A model generated the notes under the pieces. The model was not told the origin of the DNA. It was given only the letters and a program-made list of their open reading frames with translations, and did no database searches. A DNA stretch of 64,000 nucleotides from Begonia masoniana (taxonomy: Eukaryota > Streptophyta > Magnoliopsida > Cucurbitales > Begoniaceae), in assembly GCA_022432975.1 (NCBI GenBank), contig CM039512.1:38131936-38195935 (forward strand), given 5' to 3'. This document shows positions 34,152 through 45,004 of this stretch, in pieces (positions within the stretch are counted from its first letter, which is position 1; each line of letters starts with the position of its first letter). The translations under genes and the position numbers were made by a program.

Positions 34152-34745
34152 GTGATATCGAAACAGGTGAGGACAACGTTCCTCCTCCTGAAGCATGAGT
34201 TTAGTTGAAGAAGAATGATTGCGGGAGTGTGCTGCCGCAGTCGAGGCGTTTCATGACCCGTGGGGACGTATGTAGGTATTTTGGGTTGTTTTGTGTAGAA
34301 CATGTGTAGGTAAATTAATCGTACAATTAGAAACATTCTAGGGTGTTTGGATCTGGATAGTGGATAGGTTTATGTTTTGATTGTTTGGAAACTTATTTTG
34401 GTAAAATATTTTCGGAAAGTCTTTTATTGAAAATATATTGGAACTGTGTGGTAATTTAAAACAGGGGAAGTTGGTTAGTTTTTACACGGATCCATGCAGT
34501 TCGTTTTAGTTGAAACGTATTTCGTGTTAAATTTGTCTCGGGTCAGTTTTGAGTGAGATTATGGAGGATGTATGAGTATCGGGTGGTTGGCCGTCAAATT
34601 GTATTGTGAAGGTGTATGTGGTGTTATTGGTAATTGAGGAAGAAGTTGTGTGTTAGGTGTTTATAGATGTTGTGCAAGAGAAGAAGAAAGAAAGGAGGAC
34701 GGAAGAGGAGGGAGCCGAGCTCTCTGGAAAAATTCCAGAGAGCTT

Positions 34746-34921
34746 GGCGATCGATCGCCTGTTTTGGACGATCGATCGCCCCTCCTTGGTCGCGCCTAGA
34801 AGTGCTATCGCCTGGAGAGGCTATCGGTGGGAAAAATGAGATCGCCTGGAATGGGGCGATCAATCGCCCCTCAGTTTTTTTAACAGGCCATCGATCTCCT
34901 GTTTTGGGCGATCGATCGCCC
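34746..34921. repeat. Palindromic GGCGATCGATCGCC block, element B 5' LTR
   Basis: Four or more GCGATCGATCGC-type palindromes are separated by short spacers such as TGTTTTGG. The 3' LTR counterpart (41969-42122) differs from it by several small indels. Confidence 0.9.
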
Positions 34922-35182
34922 CTGTGTAAAATGGGACAATTTTCCCTTTTGTCCCTCAAGGTGTTTTCTGTTGTTTTTAATTATTTTAAATTTGTTTTAT
35001 AATTTGTTTTAAGTTTTGTTTAAATGGTTTATAAACATAGACTTCACCGATTTCAATTCCGATTTCAATTCCGACTTTACAAGTTTTAATTCTGCTCAAA
35101 CGTTATTAAAGTTATAAAGTTAATAAAGATAAAAAAAATAATACGTGAAAATTAGGATACGGGTAAGGGTCGCTACAAGTTA

Positions 35183-35194
35183 TGGTATCAGAGC
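35183..35194 (+). other. Primer binding site, element B
   Basis: TGGTATCAGAGC lies 5 bp after the LTR end; methionine tRNA. Confidence 0.95.
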
Positions 35195-35265
35195 CCCCGG
35201 GTTTTGAAAACGGTTCTGTAGACTGCTCGACTGCACAGCAACTACGCGGACATCCTTCCTCAACT

Positions 35266-35330
35266 GTAAGCATGTTTAAATGCTTTCTTCGATTTTGATT
35301 TCTTAGGATTACTTGCTTTTAAATTTATAG
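35266..35330 (+). other. Candidate short leader intron before gag, element B
   Basis: CAACT/GTAAGC is followed 65 nt later by a T-rich TTTATAG/G, ten bases before the gag ATG at 35341. The position and flanks match element I (1575-1637). Confidence 0.4.
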
Positions 35331-35340
35331 GAATTATACG

Positions 35341-36250
35341 ATGGTTCGAGGAAAAGATCCTAGAGACGACGTCTTAGATAGACTTACAAAATTGTTGGAC
35401 CGTCAATCTTAACACATGGACTGACAAGCACAACAAATTGAGAGCTTAGTGAACCGAGAGAATCAGAGGGCCCAAGATTTGGTGGTTCCTAATAATTTGG
35501 GCATGCAGAAATTCCAAAGCCTACGGCCTCCAGTATTCGACGGCCGATCATCGGATCCAACGGTTGCTGAGGAATGGATCAGGGTGATGGAGGATATGCT
35601 AGAGTATGCAGAGGTAGGGAATGGGAGCAAGGTGGCTTACGTCACCTTCCATTTGGCTTTAGATGCCCGTTTCTGGTGGGATTCGATCAAGTCGACAACG
35701 GATGTATCGGTTATGACATGGGATCAGTTTAAGACCGTGTTCTTCGATAAGTACTTCAGCCGCACTGTAAGAGTGGCAAAGAGAAATGAGTTTACGCAGC
35801 TGAAGCAAACGGGTTCAGTTGCGGATTATATACGGAAGTTCGAGGCTTTATCACGATTTGCACTTCGCCTTGTCAGCGACAATGAAGACAAAGTGCACCA
35901 ATTTATGGAGGGGCTGAATCCGGAGATCCAGATGAACATTGTTGTGTCAGGTATTATAGACGTGCCCTATTCTGATATTGCAGCTAGAGCTTTGGACTTC
36001 GAGGCTGCCTGGGCAACTTGTGTTAGGCCGAGGGAGCCAGCTAAGGGTTTCTTCCGTGAGATCTGTCCTCAGCCACAAAACCTAGGTTGGCAGCCCAGAG
36101 CACCACAGCCCCGCAGCAGCAAAAGGGTGTAAAGAGGCCTTTAGAGGGAGGCAATGATCAAGGGAAAGGCAAGCAAGTACAGGAGACTTCTCAGATACCC
36201 TGGTGCCCTAAATGTCAGCGAGAGCACAGTGGTGAGTGCCGGGTTGGCAC
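35341..36250 (+). pseudogene. gag: gag of element B (capsid), interrupted and frameshifted
   Basis: The ATG at 35341 opens MVRGKDPRDDVLDRL. Stops near 35410 and 35422 follow, then the frame is open from 35449 to 36132 with SLRPPVFDGRSSDP, AEEWIRVMEDML, ARFWWDSI and FFDKYFSRTV. A single-base change near 36105-36115 shifts the frame, and the proline/glutamine-rich linker continues in the frame opening at 36087 as QQQKGVKRPLEGG. Homology to element I gag is continuous. Confidence 0.93.
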
Positions 36251-36740
36251 TAATAAATGTTATAGATGTGGTGAAGTCGGCCATTTTGTCAGAGATTGCC
36301 CAAAGCCGGGCCGAGATCAGTTGGGCAGAGACCAGAGAACGGTTATGCCGAGGATCTTTGCATTTATCGAGCTTGGCGATATCGATGATGAGACTCAGCC
36401 TTCCGTGATAGCAGGTACTATATTGATTATGGGCGTAGTTGTATTTTTGCTGATAGACACTGGAGCTACGCATTCCTTTATTTCAACTGCTTGCATGGCT
36501 AGATTGGGGTTAGCGTCTGAGTTACCAAAGATCAAGTATAGAGTGATGCTGCCTTCGGGAGAGCATATGCAGTCGGATCGTATTCTCCAGGGCAATGTCG
36601 ACTCAGTGGGGGATGCTACCCTTTATGCTTGTCTGATAGTTATGAACATAGAGCAGTACAATCTTATCTTAGGGATGAACTGGCTTTCACAGCATTTTGC
36701 CACCATCGATTGTCGATCCAGGATTGTGACTTTTTGACCC
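36251..36740 (+). pseudogene. Zinc knuckle and aspartic protease of element B
   Basis: The knuckle CYRCGEVGHFVRDC is canonical (C-X2-C-X4-H-X4-C). The protease has the intact LIDTGATHSFI and closes with [13 protein letters not shown]. The frame ends at TGA 36735, just after RIVTF, where relatives continue RPPG. This is the best-preserved part of element B. Confidence 0.93.
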
Positions 36741-38260
36741 CCGGGTAAAGTCGAGTTTGCTTATCAGGCGATGCACAGGTGGAGTGGGTTGCCTACTTCC
36801 TATTCCATGAAGGTCAACGAACAATTTAAAGGTCAGTGCTCAATTTATTTGCCCACAGTAGTTGATATTCAGTTGCTCAGCGGAGTAAAGCTGAGTGACA
36901 TTCCTATAGTCAGAGAATTCTTTGAGATATTCCTTGATGATCTTCCCAGATTACCGCCGGACAGGGAGATCAAATTTGTTATTGATGTATATCCTAGCTC
37001 CGCGCCAGTGTCTAAGAATCCATACAGATTGGCGCCCGCTGAATTGAGAGAATTGAAGACTCAGCTAGAGGATTTACTGGATAAGGGTTTCATCTGACCC
37101 AGTTTTTTACCCTGGGTTGCGCCCGTTCTATTCGTCAAGAAGAAAGACGGGACTCTCAGGATGTGCGTGGATTACAGGGAGATGAATAAGCTCACAGTGA
37201 AGAATAAGTATCCACTACCTCGGATCGATGACTTATTTGACCAACTACAAGGTGCCAGAGTATTTTCCAGGATTGACCTACGCTCGGGTTATTATCAGTT
37301 GAAGGTCCGGAAGGAAGATATTCAGAAAACGGCGTTCCGCATGAGGTACCGGCATTATGAGTTCCTTGTTATGTCTTTTGGACTTACTAATGCTCCTGCA
37401 ACGTTTATGGACTTGATGAACCATGTCTTCAAGGAGTACTTGGACAAATTCGTTGTTGTTTTCATCGACGATATTCTGATTTATTCTAAGACAAAGGAGG
37501 AGCATGAATAGCAATTACGGATTGTTCTGGAAATTTTGCAACGACACCAACTATATCCAAAGTTCTCCAAATGTGAGTTTTGGCTGGATCGGGTCAGTTT
37601 TCTCGGCCATATTGTATCACAGGAAGGGGTTTCTGTAGATTCGAGCAAAATTCAGGTGGTCAGAGATTGACCACAGCCTAAAAACAAGTGTGAAGTACGT
37701 GGATTTCTTAGGTTGGCTGGCTATTATCAGAAATTCATAGAGGGTTTTCGAAGAATGCAATTCCTCTTTCACGCTTGACTCGGAAGAATGAAAAGTTTAT
37801 ATGGTCGGCTGCTTGTGACAACAGTTTTATGGAGTTAAAGCAGAGATTGACTACAGCTCCAGTGTTGACATTACCTGTTGAAGGTGATAAGTTCAGCATA
37901 TATTGCGATGCGTCCGGAGTTGGGCTCGGATGCATGCATATGTAGGAAGGTAGGGTGATTGCTTATGCTTCTAGGCAGTTGAAGCCGTATGAGCAGAATT
38001 ATCCTACGCACGACCTGGAGTTAGCAGTCGTGGTCTTCACACTGAAGATTTGGAGACATTATTTACATGGGCAGCAGTGCGAGATATTTTCAGACCACAA
38101 GAGCTTGAAGTACTTGTTTACGCAAAAGGAGCTTAATATGCGGCAGCGCAGGTGGCTGGAATTTGTCAAAGACTACGATTTCGATATCAAGTACCACCTA
38201 GGAAAGGCGAACAAGGTCGTTGATGCTTTGAGCCGAATGCCTACTGTGAGTCAGCCTTCA
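36741..38260 (+). pseudogene. pol: Reverse transcriptase and RNase H of element B
   Basis: It contains [52 protein letters not shown] and FIDDIL (37461-37478). Stops at 37098 and 37509 and near 37668, plus a shift near 37750, break it. RNase H resumes from 37955 with [20 protein letters not shown] and then [12 protein letters not shown]. Most stops can be explained by C-to-T or G-to-A change in CGA, CAG or TGG. Confidence 0.95.
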
Positions 38261-39789
38261 CTTGCAGCAATGTCAGTTATGTTGAGGTCTGAGATTGAGA
38301 GTTTCGATGTGAAGATTGTGGCAGAGTTGTCCAGTATGCTCACCAACATTTCTCTGAGGCCAACTATTCTAGATAAGATACGTGAAGCTCAGCAGAAATA
38401 TGTAGAATGTGAGGAGCTTCGATTGAGCATGACATCTGGAGACTTATCTGAATTTAATTTGTCAGACGATGGTATTCTGAAGTTCAGGCACAGGTGGTAC
38501 GTGCCTAACGATGAGGAGCTAAAGAAGGAGATATTGGCCAAGTCACATTCTTCAGCTTATTCTGTGCACCCGGGAAGTACCAAGATGTACCGGGATTTAA
38601 AACAACACTTTTGGTGGCCGAACATGAAGAGGGAAGTTGCGAAGTATGTTGAAACCTGTTTAGTTTGTCAACAGGTTAAGGCGAAACACCAGAGGCCGGC
38701 TAGAACATTACAGCCACTGCCGATTTCGGAGTGAAAATGGGAGCAGATCTCCATGGATTTTATTGTGGGGCTTCCGAGGACGACGAAAGAACATGACGGC
38801 ATCTGGGTGATCGTGGACCGATTGACAAAGTCGTCTCACTTCTTACTGTGAAGATGACGTCTTCTATGGATCAGCTCGCCGAGCTTTATATACAGGAGGT
38901 TGTGAGACTGCATGGAGTGCCAGTTTCTATTGTCTCAGATCGAGATCCGAGATTTACATCGAAGTTCTGAAAGAGTGTGCACAAAGCTATGGGGACTCAA
39001 CTGAATTTCAGCACGGCATTTCATCCTCAGACTGATGGTCAGACAGAGATAACGAATCAAATTCTAGAGGATATGCTCAGAGCTTGTGTGTTGGAATTTC
39101 AGGGATCGTGGAGCAGGTATTTGCCATTGATCGAGTTCTCTTATAACAACAGCTTCCAGGCTACCATTGGTATGGCTCTTTATGAAGCTTTGTATGGTCG
39201 AAAGTGTAGATCTCCATTATATTGGTACGAGGTTGGTGAAGCCAGTATTGTTGGTCCCGAGATTCTACAACAAACGGCAGAAAAGATTGCCGTTATCAGA
39301 CAGCGCATCGAGATAACTCAGAGTCGACAGAAGAGCTATGCTGACACGAGATAGAGGGAACTGAATTCGAAGAAGTTGATGAAGTCTATTTGAAGGTTTC
39401 TCCGTTTAAAGGTGTAATGCGATTCGGAAGGAAGGGTAAGTTAAACCCTCGATATGTGGGGCCCTTCCTTATTTTGAAGAAGATCGGGAAGATGGCGTAC
39501 CGACTACAGTTTCCAGCTTCAATAGAAGGCATCCACGATGTATTTCACGTGTCTATGCTTCGAAAGTTTCTACACGATCCATCGCATGTTGTGGAGGCAA
39601 GAGAGATCGAGGTACAGCTACCTTGACATATGTGGAGAAGCCAGTACGTATTCTAGAGTCTTCCATTAAAGTATTGCGCAACAAAGAGATTCCGCTAGTT
39701 AAAGTTCTATGGCAGAACCACGAGGTTGAAGAAGCGACTTGGGAGCAACAGCAAGATATGATGGCTAAGTATCCCGAGTTGTTTGTGTA
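38261..39789 (+). pseudogene. pol: Integrase of element B with C-terminal tail
   Basis: The zinc finger is [11 protein letters not shown] then CLVCQQVK. The core includes [23 protein letters not shown] and HPQTDGQTE. Stops occur at 38732 and 38968 (tryptophan expected), with a shift near 38850, another stop at 39352 and shifts near 39360 and 39620. The C-terminus has GKLNPRYVGPF, IHDVFHVSMLRK and LVKVLWQNHEVEEATWEQQQ, ending KYPELFV at 39789. Confidence 0.94.
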
Positions 39790-39816
39790 ATCAAATTTTG
39801 AGGACAAAATTTTAAA

Positions 39817-39830
39817 TAAGGTGGATAGAA
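39817..39830 (+). other. Polypurine tract, element B
   Basis: TAAGGTGGATAGAA directly precedes the 3' LTR, after the family's GAGGACAAAATTTT. Confidence 0.8.
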
Positions 39831-40820
39831 TGTAACACCCGGTTCTTTACGGGATATTAATATTTTAATGTTGATGGCAATTTTGAATATATGTCAAATC
39901 AAGTCCATTTCATGAAAAGAAAGCATTATTACGATCCTAATAATTAATAAGGATTTTAAGAAAATTTCGAGAATTTTAAGAGTTGTAACGCTAATTTTAC
40001 GAGAATTACGCTTCTCATAATATAAAGGACGTTTTAGTAAAAATAGTAAATGAGGTCCGATTTGCGAACGGACAGTTTTAATAGAATCCTGGTAATAAGT
40101 TGGATTTATTGGTGAAATAAGGAAATTTGGAGAAACCGAATCGTTAGACAATTAATTAAACGAGCGACGAAACAAATAGAAAATCAAAGGAAGGACGAAA
40201 TGGTAATTTACAAAATCAAAAATTTAATTAAAAACATAAGTTTTCTCCTCTTCTCCCTCATTCACGATTTCTCTCTTTTTCTCTAAAAAACTTCTCAGGC
40301 GATTTTTCTCCCTCAACGGCGTTCTCCCTCTTCGTTGACGATTCGTCCTCCGTTCGACTCGTTTTCTTCGTGTTTTCTCCTCCTCTCGCAACCCTAGGTA
40401 TGATTCTATAGTTTTGGAAAGTTATTGTTCGGTTTTCGCAAGGTTTCACGGTTAGGGTTTTGTTTAGGTTTTGTTAAAAACGTGAATTAGAGTTCGGAAT
40501 CGATAGCTTTACCGTATTTGTGAGTATATTGAACGTATTAAACGTTATTGGACGAATCTAGAGGAAATACGGTGTTTAGGTTGAAAACCGGACATTTGGA
40601 GCTTGAGAATCTCCATCAATGGAGTTTAGAAATTTACGAGCGTGAGTTGCTCGGTAAAATATCTCATTGAGCTAAGTTAGAATTTTAGGAGAATTTACTT
40701 AGTTAAGGTTTCATTAAATTTAGACGTTAAACGGTTTAATCTCGTTTTAACGACAACTGTTGTGTTTTGCCTCAAACAAACGACGCTCGTGGATGGAGCT
40801 CGAAGTTCAGCGCGCGCAAG

Positions 40821-41373
40821 GTAAGTTCTCGTGACTTACTTGGCCGAGTGGCCTACACCGTACCTCGATGTCGCATTGAGGAATATTGGAGTTTATTTGT
40901 TTATATGCTTTGGTCGGGTAGATAGGGTTAGTTCCTTATAGGTTATGCTTTTTATAGTCTTGATGATATGTATGATGCTTATTTACTTTATGTCTTTAAC
41001 TGTTCATGCATCACGTATTTTAAAATAGCATGAAAAAGGATCTCTGCACATTTTATAAAAATGAAATGGATTAATGCAAAGAAAATACGTAATCTGTATT
41101 TTTTATCTAGTCATGGAAGGTGGGGCTCAGGCATGGCTGTACAGGTTGTAAGCATGTACCCCCCCCCTCTCTAAGTGGAAAGTGTTGTCCAACCGCTGAA
41201 AAAGCACTCTCCATTTAGGGGGTTGAGACCTCAGTGGCATCCCTGTATCTGTTATCAGAACGATCTGTAATGTTAAGTAATCTGCATGGTTTCTGAACTT
41301 CATACGCACAGCATGCATCTGCATTTACGAAACTTACTGAGCCTTTAGCTCGTAGTGTCTCTGTATGGTGTAG
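40821..41373 (+). other. Candidate LTR leader intron with complementary arms (element B 3' LTR)
   Basis: The donor-like GT is at 40821. The hairpin GGCC-GAGT-GGCC lies at 40842-40853. Arm 1 is CCTACACCGTAC (40852-40863) and arm 2 GTATGGTGTAGG (41363-41374). Both arms are unchanged from the 5' LTR, although the region between them has diverged. Confidence 0.48.
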
Positions 41374-41968
41374 GTGATATCAAAATAGGTGAGGACGACG
41401 TTCCTTCTCCTGAAGCATGAGTTCAATAGAAGAAGAATGATCGCGGGAGTGTGCTGCCGTAGTCGAGGCGTTTAATGACCTGTGGGGACGTATGTAGGTA
41501 TTTTGGGTTGTTTTGTGTATAACATGTGTAGGTAAATTAATCATACAGTTAGAAACATTCTAGGGTGTTTGGATCTGAATAGTGGATAGGTTTATGTTTT
41601 GATTGTTTGGAAACTTATTTTGGTAAAATATTTTCGGAAAGTTTTTTATTGGAAATATAATGGAACTGTGTGGTAATTTAAAACATGGGAAGTTGGTTAG
41701 TTTTTAAACGGATCCATGCAGTTCGTTTTCGTGAAAACGTATTTTCTGTTAAATGCGTCTCGAGTCGGTTTTGAGTGAGATTATGGAGGATGTATGAGTA
41801 TCGGGTGGTTTGGCGTCAAATTGTATTGTGAAGGTGTATGTGGTGTTATTGGTAATTGAGGAAGAAGTTGTGTGTGTTAGGTGTTTATAGATGTTGTGCA
41901 AGGGAAGAAGAAAGAAAGGAGGAAGGAAGAGGAGGGAGCCGAGCTCTCTGGAAAAATTCCAGAGAGCT

Positions 41969-42122
41969 TGGTGATCGATTGCCCCTCCTTGGTCGCGCCT
42001 GGAAGAGCGATCGCCTGGAGAGGCGATCGCTGGGAAAAATGAGATTGCCGAAGGGCGATCGATCGCCTGGAATGGGGCGATCGATCGCCCCTCAGTTTTT
42101 TTAACAGGCGATCGATCGCCCC
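41969..42122. repeat. Palindromic GCGATCGATCGC block, element B 3' LTR
   Basis: It has a different number and order of palindromes from the 5' LTR. Extra GGCGATCGCT and GGGCGATCGATCGCC units are present, and the first 5' unit is lost. Confidence 0.9.
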
Positions 42123-42365
42123 TGTGTAAAATGGGACAATTGTCCCTTTTGTCCCTCAAGGTGTTTTCTGTTGTTTTTAATTATTTTAAATTTGCTTTAT
42201 AATTTGTTTAAATAGTTTATAAACATAGACTTCACCGATTTCGATTCCGATTTCAATTCCGACTTAACAAGTTTTAATTCCGCTCAAACGTTATTAAAGT
42301 TATAAAGTTTATAAAGATAAAAAAAATAATACGGAAAAATTAGGATACGGGTAAGGGTCGCTACA

Positions 42366-43011
42366 GGTGGTCTATAGTACTGTTGTCTTACTCGTCTCGA
42401 TATTGCCTTTGCTGTAAACAAAGTTTCTCAATTCATGCATGCACCCTCAAATGTTTATTGGTAGGTCGTCAAGCAAATTTTACGATACCCTCAAGGTACT
42501 TTAACCTTAGGTATCTCTTTCTCACCATCCACTTCTTTTGACTTAACATGTTATACGGATGCTGATTGGGCTTCCTACCCAGATGATCATAAGAGTACGA
42601 GTGAGTTTTGCATATTCTAGGGCTCCAATCTTATATTTTGGTCATCTGCTAAACAATAGGTCATCTCGCGTTCTAGTACAGATATTGCAGCTCAGCGAAT
42701 GGCGCCGTTGAAGTCTTATGGCTACAGTCTCTTCTAAGCAAACTGGGTTGTGTACCCACCAAGGTTCCACTCCTTCTTTGTGACAATATCAGTGTAACCT
42801 ATCTTGCCTCAAACTCTGTATTATACTCTAAATTCAAACATGTTAAAATTTACTTTTATTTTATTCAGGAAAAAGTCCTCAACAAGACACTAATGGTCAG
42901 TTTCACACCTTCAGAAAATCAACTTGCTGTTGCTCTTACATCTTCCACCGTCATCTTTTTCTACGTTTCTGTTCAAGATATTCGGCCTACAACCTTAATA
43001 TTAAAGGGGGA
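42366..43011 (+). pseudogene. copia RNase H, third part
   Basis: It resumes after element B with a stretch resembling SLDIAFAVNKVSQFMHAPSN, then LTCYTDADWASYPDDHKSTS, ISRSSTDIAA, CDNISVTYLAS and FKHVKI, ending SFTPSENQLAVALT. These are the copia RNase H motifs, including TDADWAS. Stops and shifts are present. AAAGGGGGA (43003-43011) is the polypurine tract. Confidence 0.9.
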
Positions 43012-43260
43012 TGTCACAGTATACAATTTTAGTTTACCATTTAGTTCTGTCTTGTTTAATAGTTTAGTTGTCGTCGTTTCAATCATTGTTTCCCTCATCA
43101 TTTATTCTGCTGCTTGTACATATCTCGGCTTACTGAAAAGAAAATTAATTTACAGAAGCATTCCTTTCAGATTTCAATTCTTTGTGTACTCATCTTCTTC
43201 ATCCTCCTCGTCTTCTTCTTCTTCAATATTCTGTTGTCCTGTTTGATTTTCTAACTGCAA
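43012..43260 (+). repeat. Probable 3' LTR of the copia element (about 249 bp)
   Basis: TGTCACAGTATACA directly follows the polypurine tract. The end is placed at CTAACTGCA (43260) by the TG...CA rule. No 5' copy is available to confirm it. Confidence 0.55.
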
Positions 43261-44641
43261 GGGTACTAAACTTCAACACCCCGGTGCTGAGTCGCTGAAT
43301 TCCGACCTACGTCCTCTGAATTCCGATCTATGTCCTCTTTGAAGTCCGGCCAGCACAAAAAGCTGCGGTATTTCCTTCCCCAAAATCGCAATAAAGGTTG
43401 TAAAGAAAATCTTGCATTACGCACACAAAAGGCTAAAGGAAGTTGACTTACCCAGTTTTGTTCTTCCTCCGTTCCAATTGTAGAAAATGTTTGTTCCAAC
43501 GTTACAAAAAATCGTTGAGAGAGACAAGAGAGACCAATGAAGAAAAGGCAATCTGCTGCTTAAAGGAGGAGGATTTTCTTTCTTTCCTTCTATGTCTTCA
43601 ACGCCTCTGTAAGGTAAGGAACGCCTAAGGAAAGTAAATTCTTTCCTTTACTCGGATTTTTCTCTTTTTTTCTTTTAATTCAAAATCTATGGTTACAACG
43701 TAATCTAATTATTCTCTTTTTTATTATTTTCTAGTTTTCCTTTTGCCATTAAAACAATATTTAATTGGTGTATGTAAACACCACAAAGACATTCTCTTTT
43801 AATTAGTTTTCTTCTTCTTGCCTAGGCAAAGATTGCTCTAATGAGCGTCCCTACTCTTACTGGTTTCGTTTACTTGCAATTGTCATTCCGAATTGTGAAT
43901 TTTTGTAAGTATAGTTCTCTTATGTTTTTTTGTATAATCTTCTCATCATTGGTGAATATTTTTTGTAAAATTATACAACTCTCAAGATTGTTAATTGATG
44001 TTTTTTTTAAGGAAGACATTGGCAATATAAAAATTATAGCCTTTAGCAATTTTTACCAACAAACTTGCAAACAATATTTTGTTGCACGTCATCTTCCTTT
44101 CAGCTAATTGGTTGTCATTCAAATTTTTAGTGCTTTAGGAACTCCAGCCATATGAATTTCTTCTTAATTTTGATCGAACCATGTTTTACCTTTGTCCACC
44201 AGTACTTGCATTTCAAAATACTAGTTGCTCTTATTTGTTCATTTTGACCTCGAAATACTGGTGGTTTGAATTTTGAAATTCCGCTAGTACTTGCATTTCT
44301 CTTGGCTCAACTCTGCAACCCATGACGTTTCTCCAGAAACTCAGGCTACTGGCTCTGCCAGGTTTTTCACAACCGTAAGTATCTCTATGATCTCATCTTT
44401 ATGACCTCGACCACCACGAAATGGTTCACCATATACCATTTGATTATTGTGTAATTACTGTTCATTTAATAATACTAATAAACTCACGTTCTCGATTAAT
44501 TCGTGAGGGGTGTGAATTAATAAAGATTTCACTAGAAAAATAAAAGAAAACACTTGGTGATACTTGCTTAAATTATTACAAGTAGTTGTAGAGCAAAAAC
44601 CCAAGTTTATTCTTGGTCTTTATAGAGCATCTTCCTCCAGA
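43261..44641. other. AT-rich sequence, no gene recognised
   Basis: Short frames (43443, 43841) have no recognisable homology. There are no LTR ends or transposon terminal repeats that I can see. This is probably host intergenic DNA next to the RALF-like gene. Confidence 0.5.
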
Positions 44642-44647
44642 TTTATT
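44642..44647 (-). terminator. Polyadenylation signal candidate for the RALF-like gene
   Basis: The minus strand reads AATAAA about 20 nt after the stop codon, and a second AATAAA lies at 44606-44611. Plant signals are loose, so this is tentative. Confidence 0.35.
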
Positions 44648-44666
44648 CTTTGAATTTACATAACAT

Positions 44667-44906
44667 TTAATCCGAATGTCCCTTTCTGCATCTCATAAAG
44701 CTGATGCAGCCTCTAGTGTAACCATTTCTTACTTCCTTTTCACAATCCGGTGTGTTGCAGCCACGTTTGTTCTCCGGCAACATATCGCCAACGTCGATGC
44801 GACGAAGCACTCGTGTTGCCTCTACATTTTTCACCGTCATTTCATTGGCGAGCAGCAAAGCGAATGCCACGATAAGGAGCAGCGTTGTTGCCTTGGAAAT
44901 CGCCAT
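44667..44906 (-). CDS. Small secreted cysteine-rich peptide precursor, RALF-like
   Basis: This is an intronless 79-residue frame. Residues 1-30 form a classic signal peptide (MAISKATTLLLIVAFALLLA, then a predicted cut after VEA). The remaining 49 residues are basic, with a dibasic RR and four cysteines. The C-terminal NGYTRGCISFMRCRKG matches the RALF pattern (N-x-Y-x-R-G-C-x5-C-R). RALF peptides are secreted and act through FERONIA-type receptor kinases on growth, apoplast pH and fertilisation. The first cysteine pair (CNTPDC) is closer than in classic RALFs, and the YISY receptor motif is missing; IDVG stands where it would be expected. It therefore resembles the short divergent RALF class. 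A TATA box lies about 88 bp upstream. It could also be a recently silenced copy; expression data are lacking. Confidence 0.68.
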   Translation of the reverse strand: MAISKATTLLLIVAFALLLANEMTVKNVEATRVLRRIDVGDMLPENKRGCNTPDCEKEVRNGYTRGCISFMRCRKGHSD

Positions 44907-44993
44907 TGTTGGGGAGGTCGAAAGAAGAAAGCTTTAGCACTGGTTATATATATATGGTGTGTTCGAGTGGGTAGTATCAGAGAAAACTTGCTC

Positions 44994-45004
44994 TATTTAT
45001 ATAA
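44994..45004 (-). promoter_or_regulatory. TATA box of the RALF-like gene
   Basis: The minus strand reads TTATATAAATA, about 88 bp before the start codon. This spacing leaves room for a 5' leader of about 55 nt. Confidence 0.6.

Larger units (their letters stand above)
32611..35177 (+). repeat. 5' LTR of element B
   Basis: It runs from TGTAACACCC to CGCTACA. It contains a CT-rich start region (33020-33060), the leader-intron module (33600-34151) and a GATCGATC-rich block (34746-34921). Confidence 0.96.
32611..42365 (+). mobile_element. Complete-structure Ty3/gypsy retrotransposon (element B), coding region decayed
   Basis: It has two LTRs (2567 and 2535 bp), primer site, gag, protease, reverse transcriptase, RNase H, integrase with chromodomain-like tail, and polypurine tract: 9755 bp in all. 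The flanks GGGAG (32606-32610) and GGTGG (42366-42370) are an imperfect TSD, and the copia frame continues across it. Its proteins align with element I along the whole length, so both belong to one plant chromovirus group. Many stops are TGA or TAG where tryptophan, arginine or glutamine is expected. Confidence 0.95.
39831..42365 (+). repeat. 3' LTR of element B
   Basis: It runs from TGTAACACCC to CGCTACA and is 2535 bp, nearly identical to the 5' LTR. The differences cluster in the GATCGATC block. The intron-like module is at 40821-41373. Confidence 0.96.
30556..43260 (+). mobile_element. Ty1/copia remnant, 5'-truncated, split by a solo LTR and by element B
   Basis: The pieces at 30556-31184, 32352-32610 and 42366-43011 join in order into reverse transcriptase and RNase H of one copia element, followed by a polypurine tract and a short LTR (43012-43260). 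No gag, integrase or 5' LTR is seen upstream. Each piece resumes where the previous one stopped. Confidence 0.88.

Noticed and set aside
42893..43246. 117-codon open frame
   Set aside because: It is the end of copia RNase H read through into the LTR, not a separate gene.
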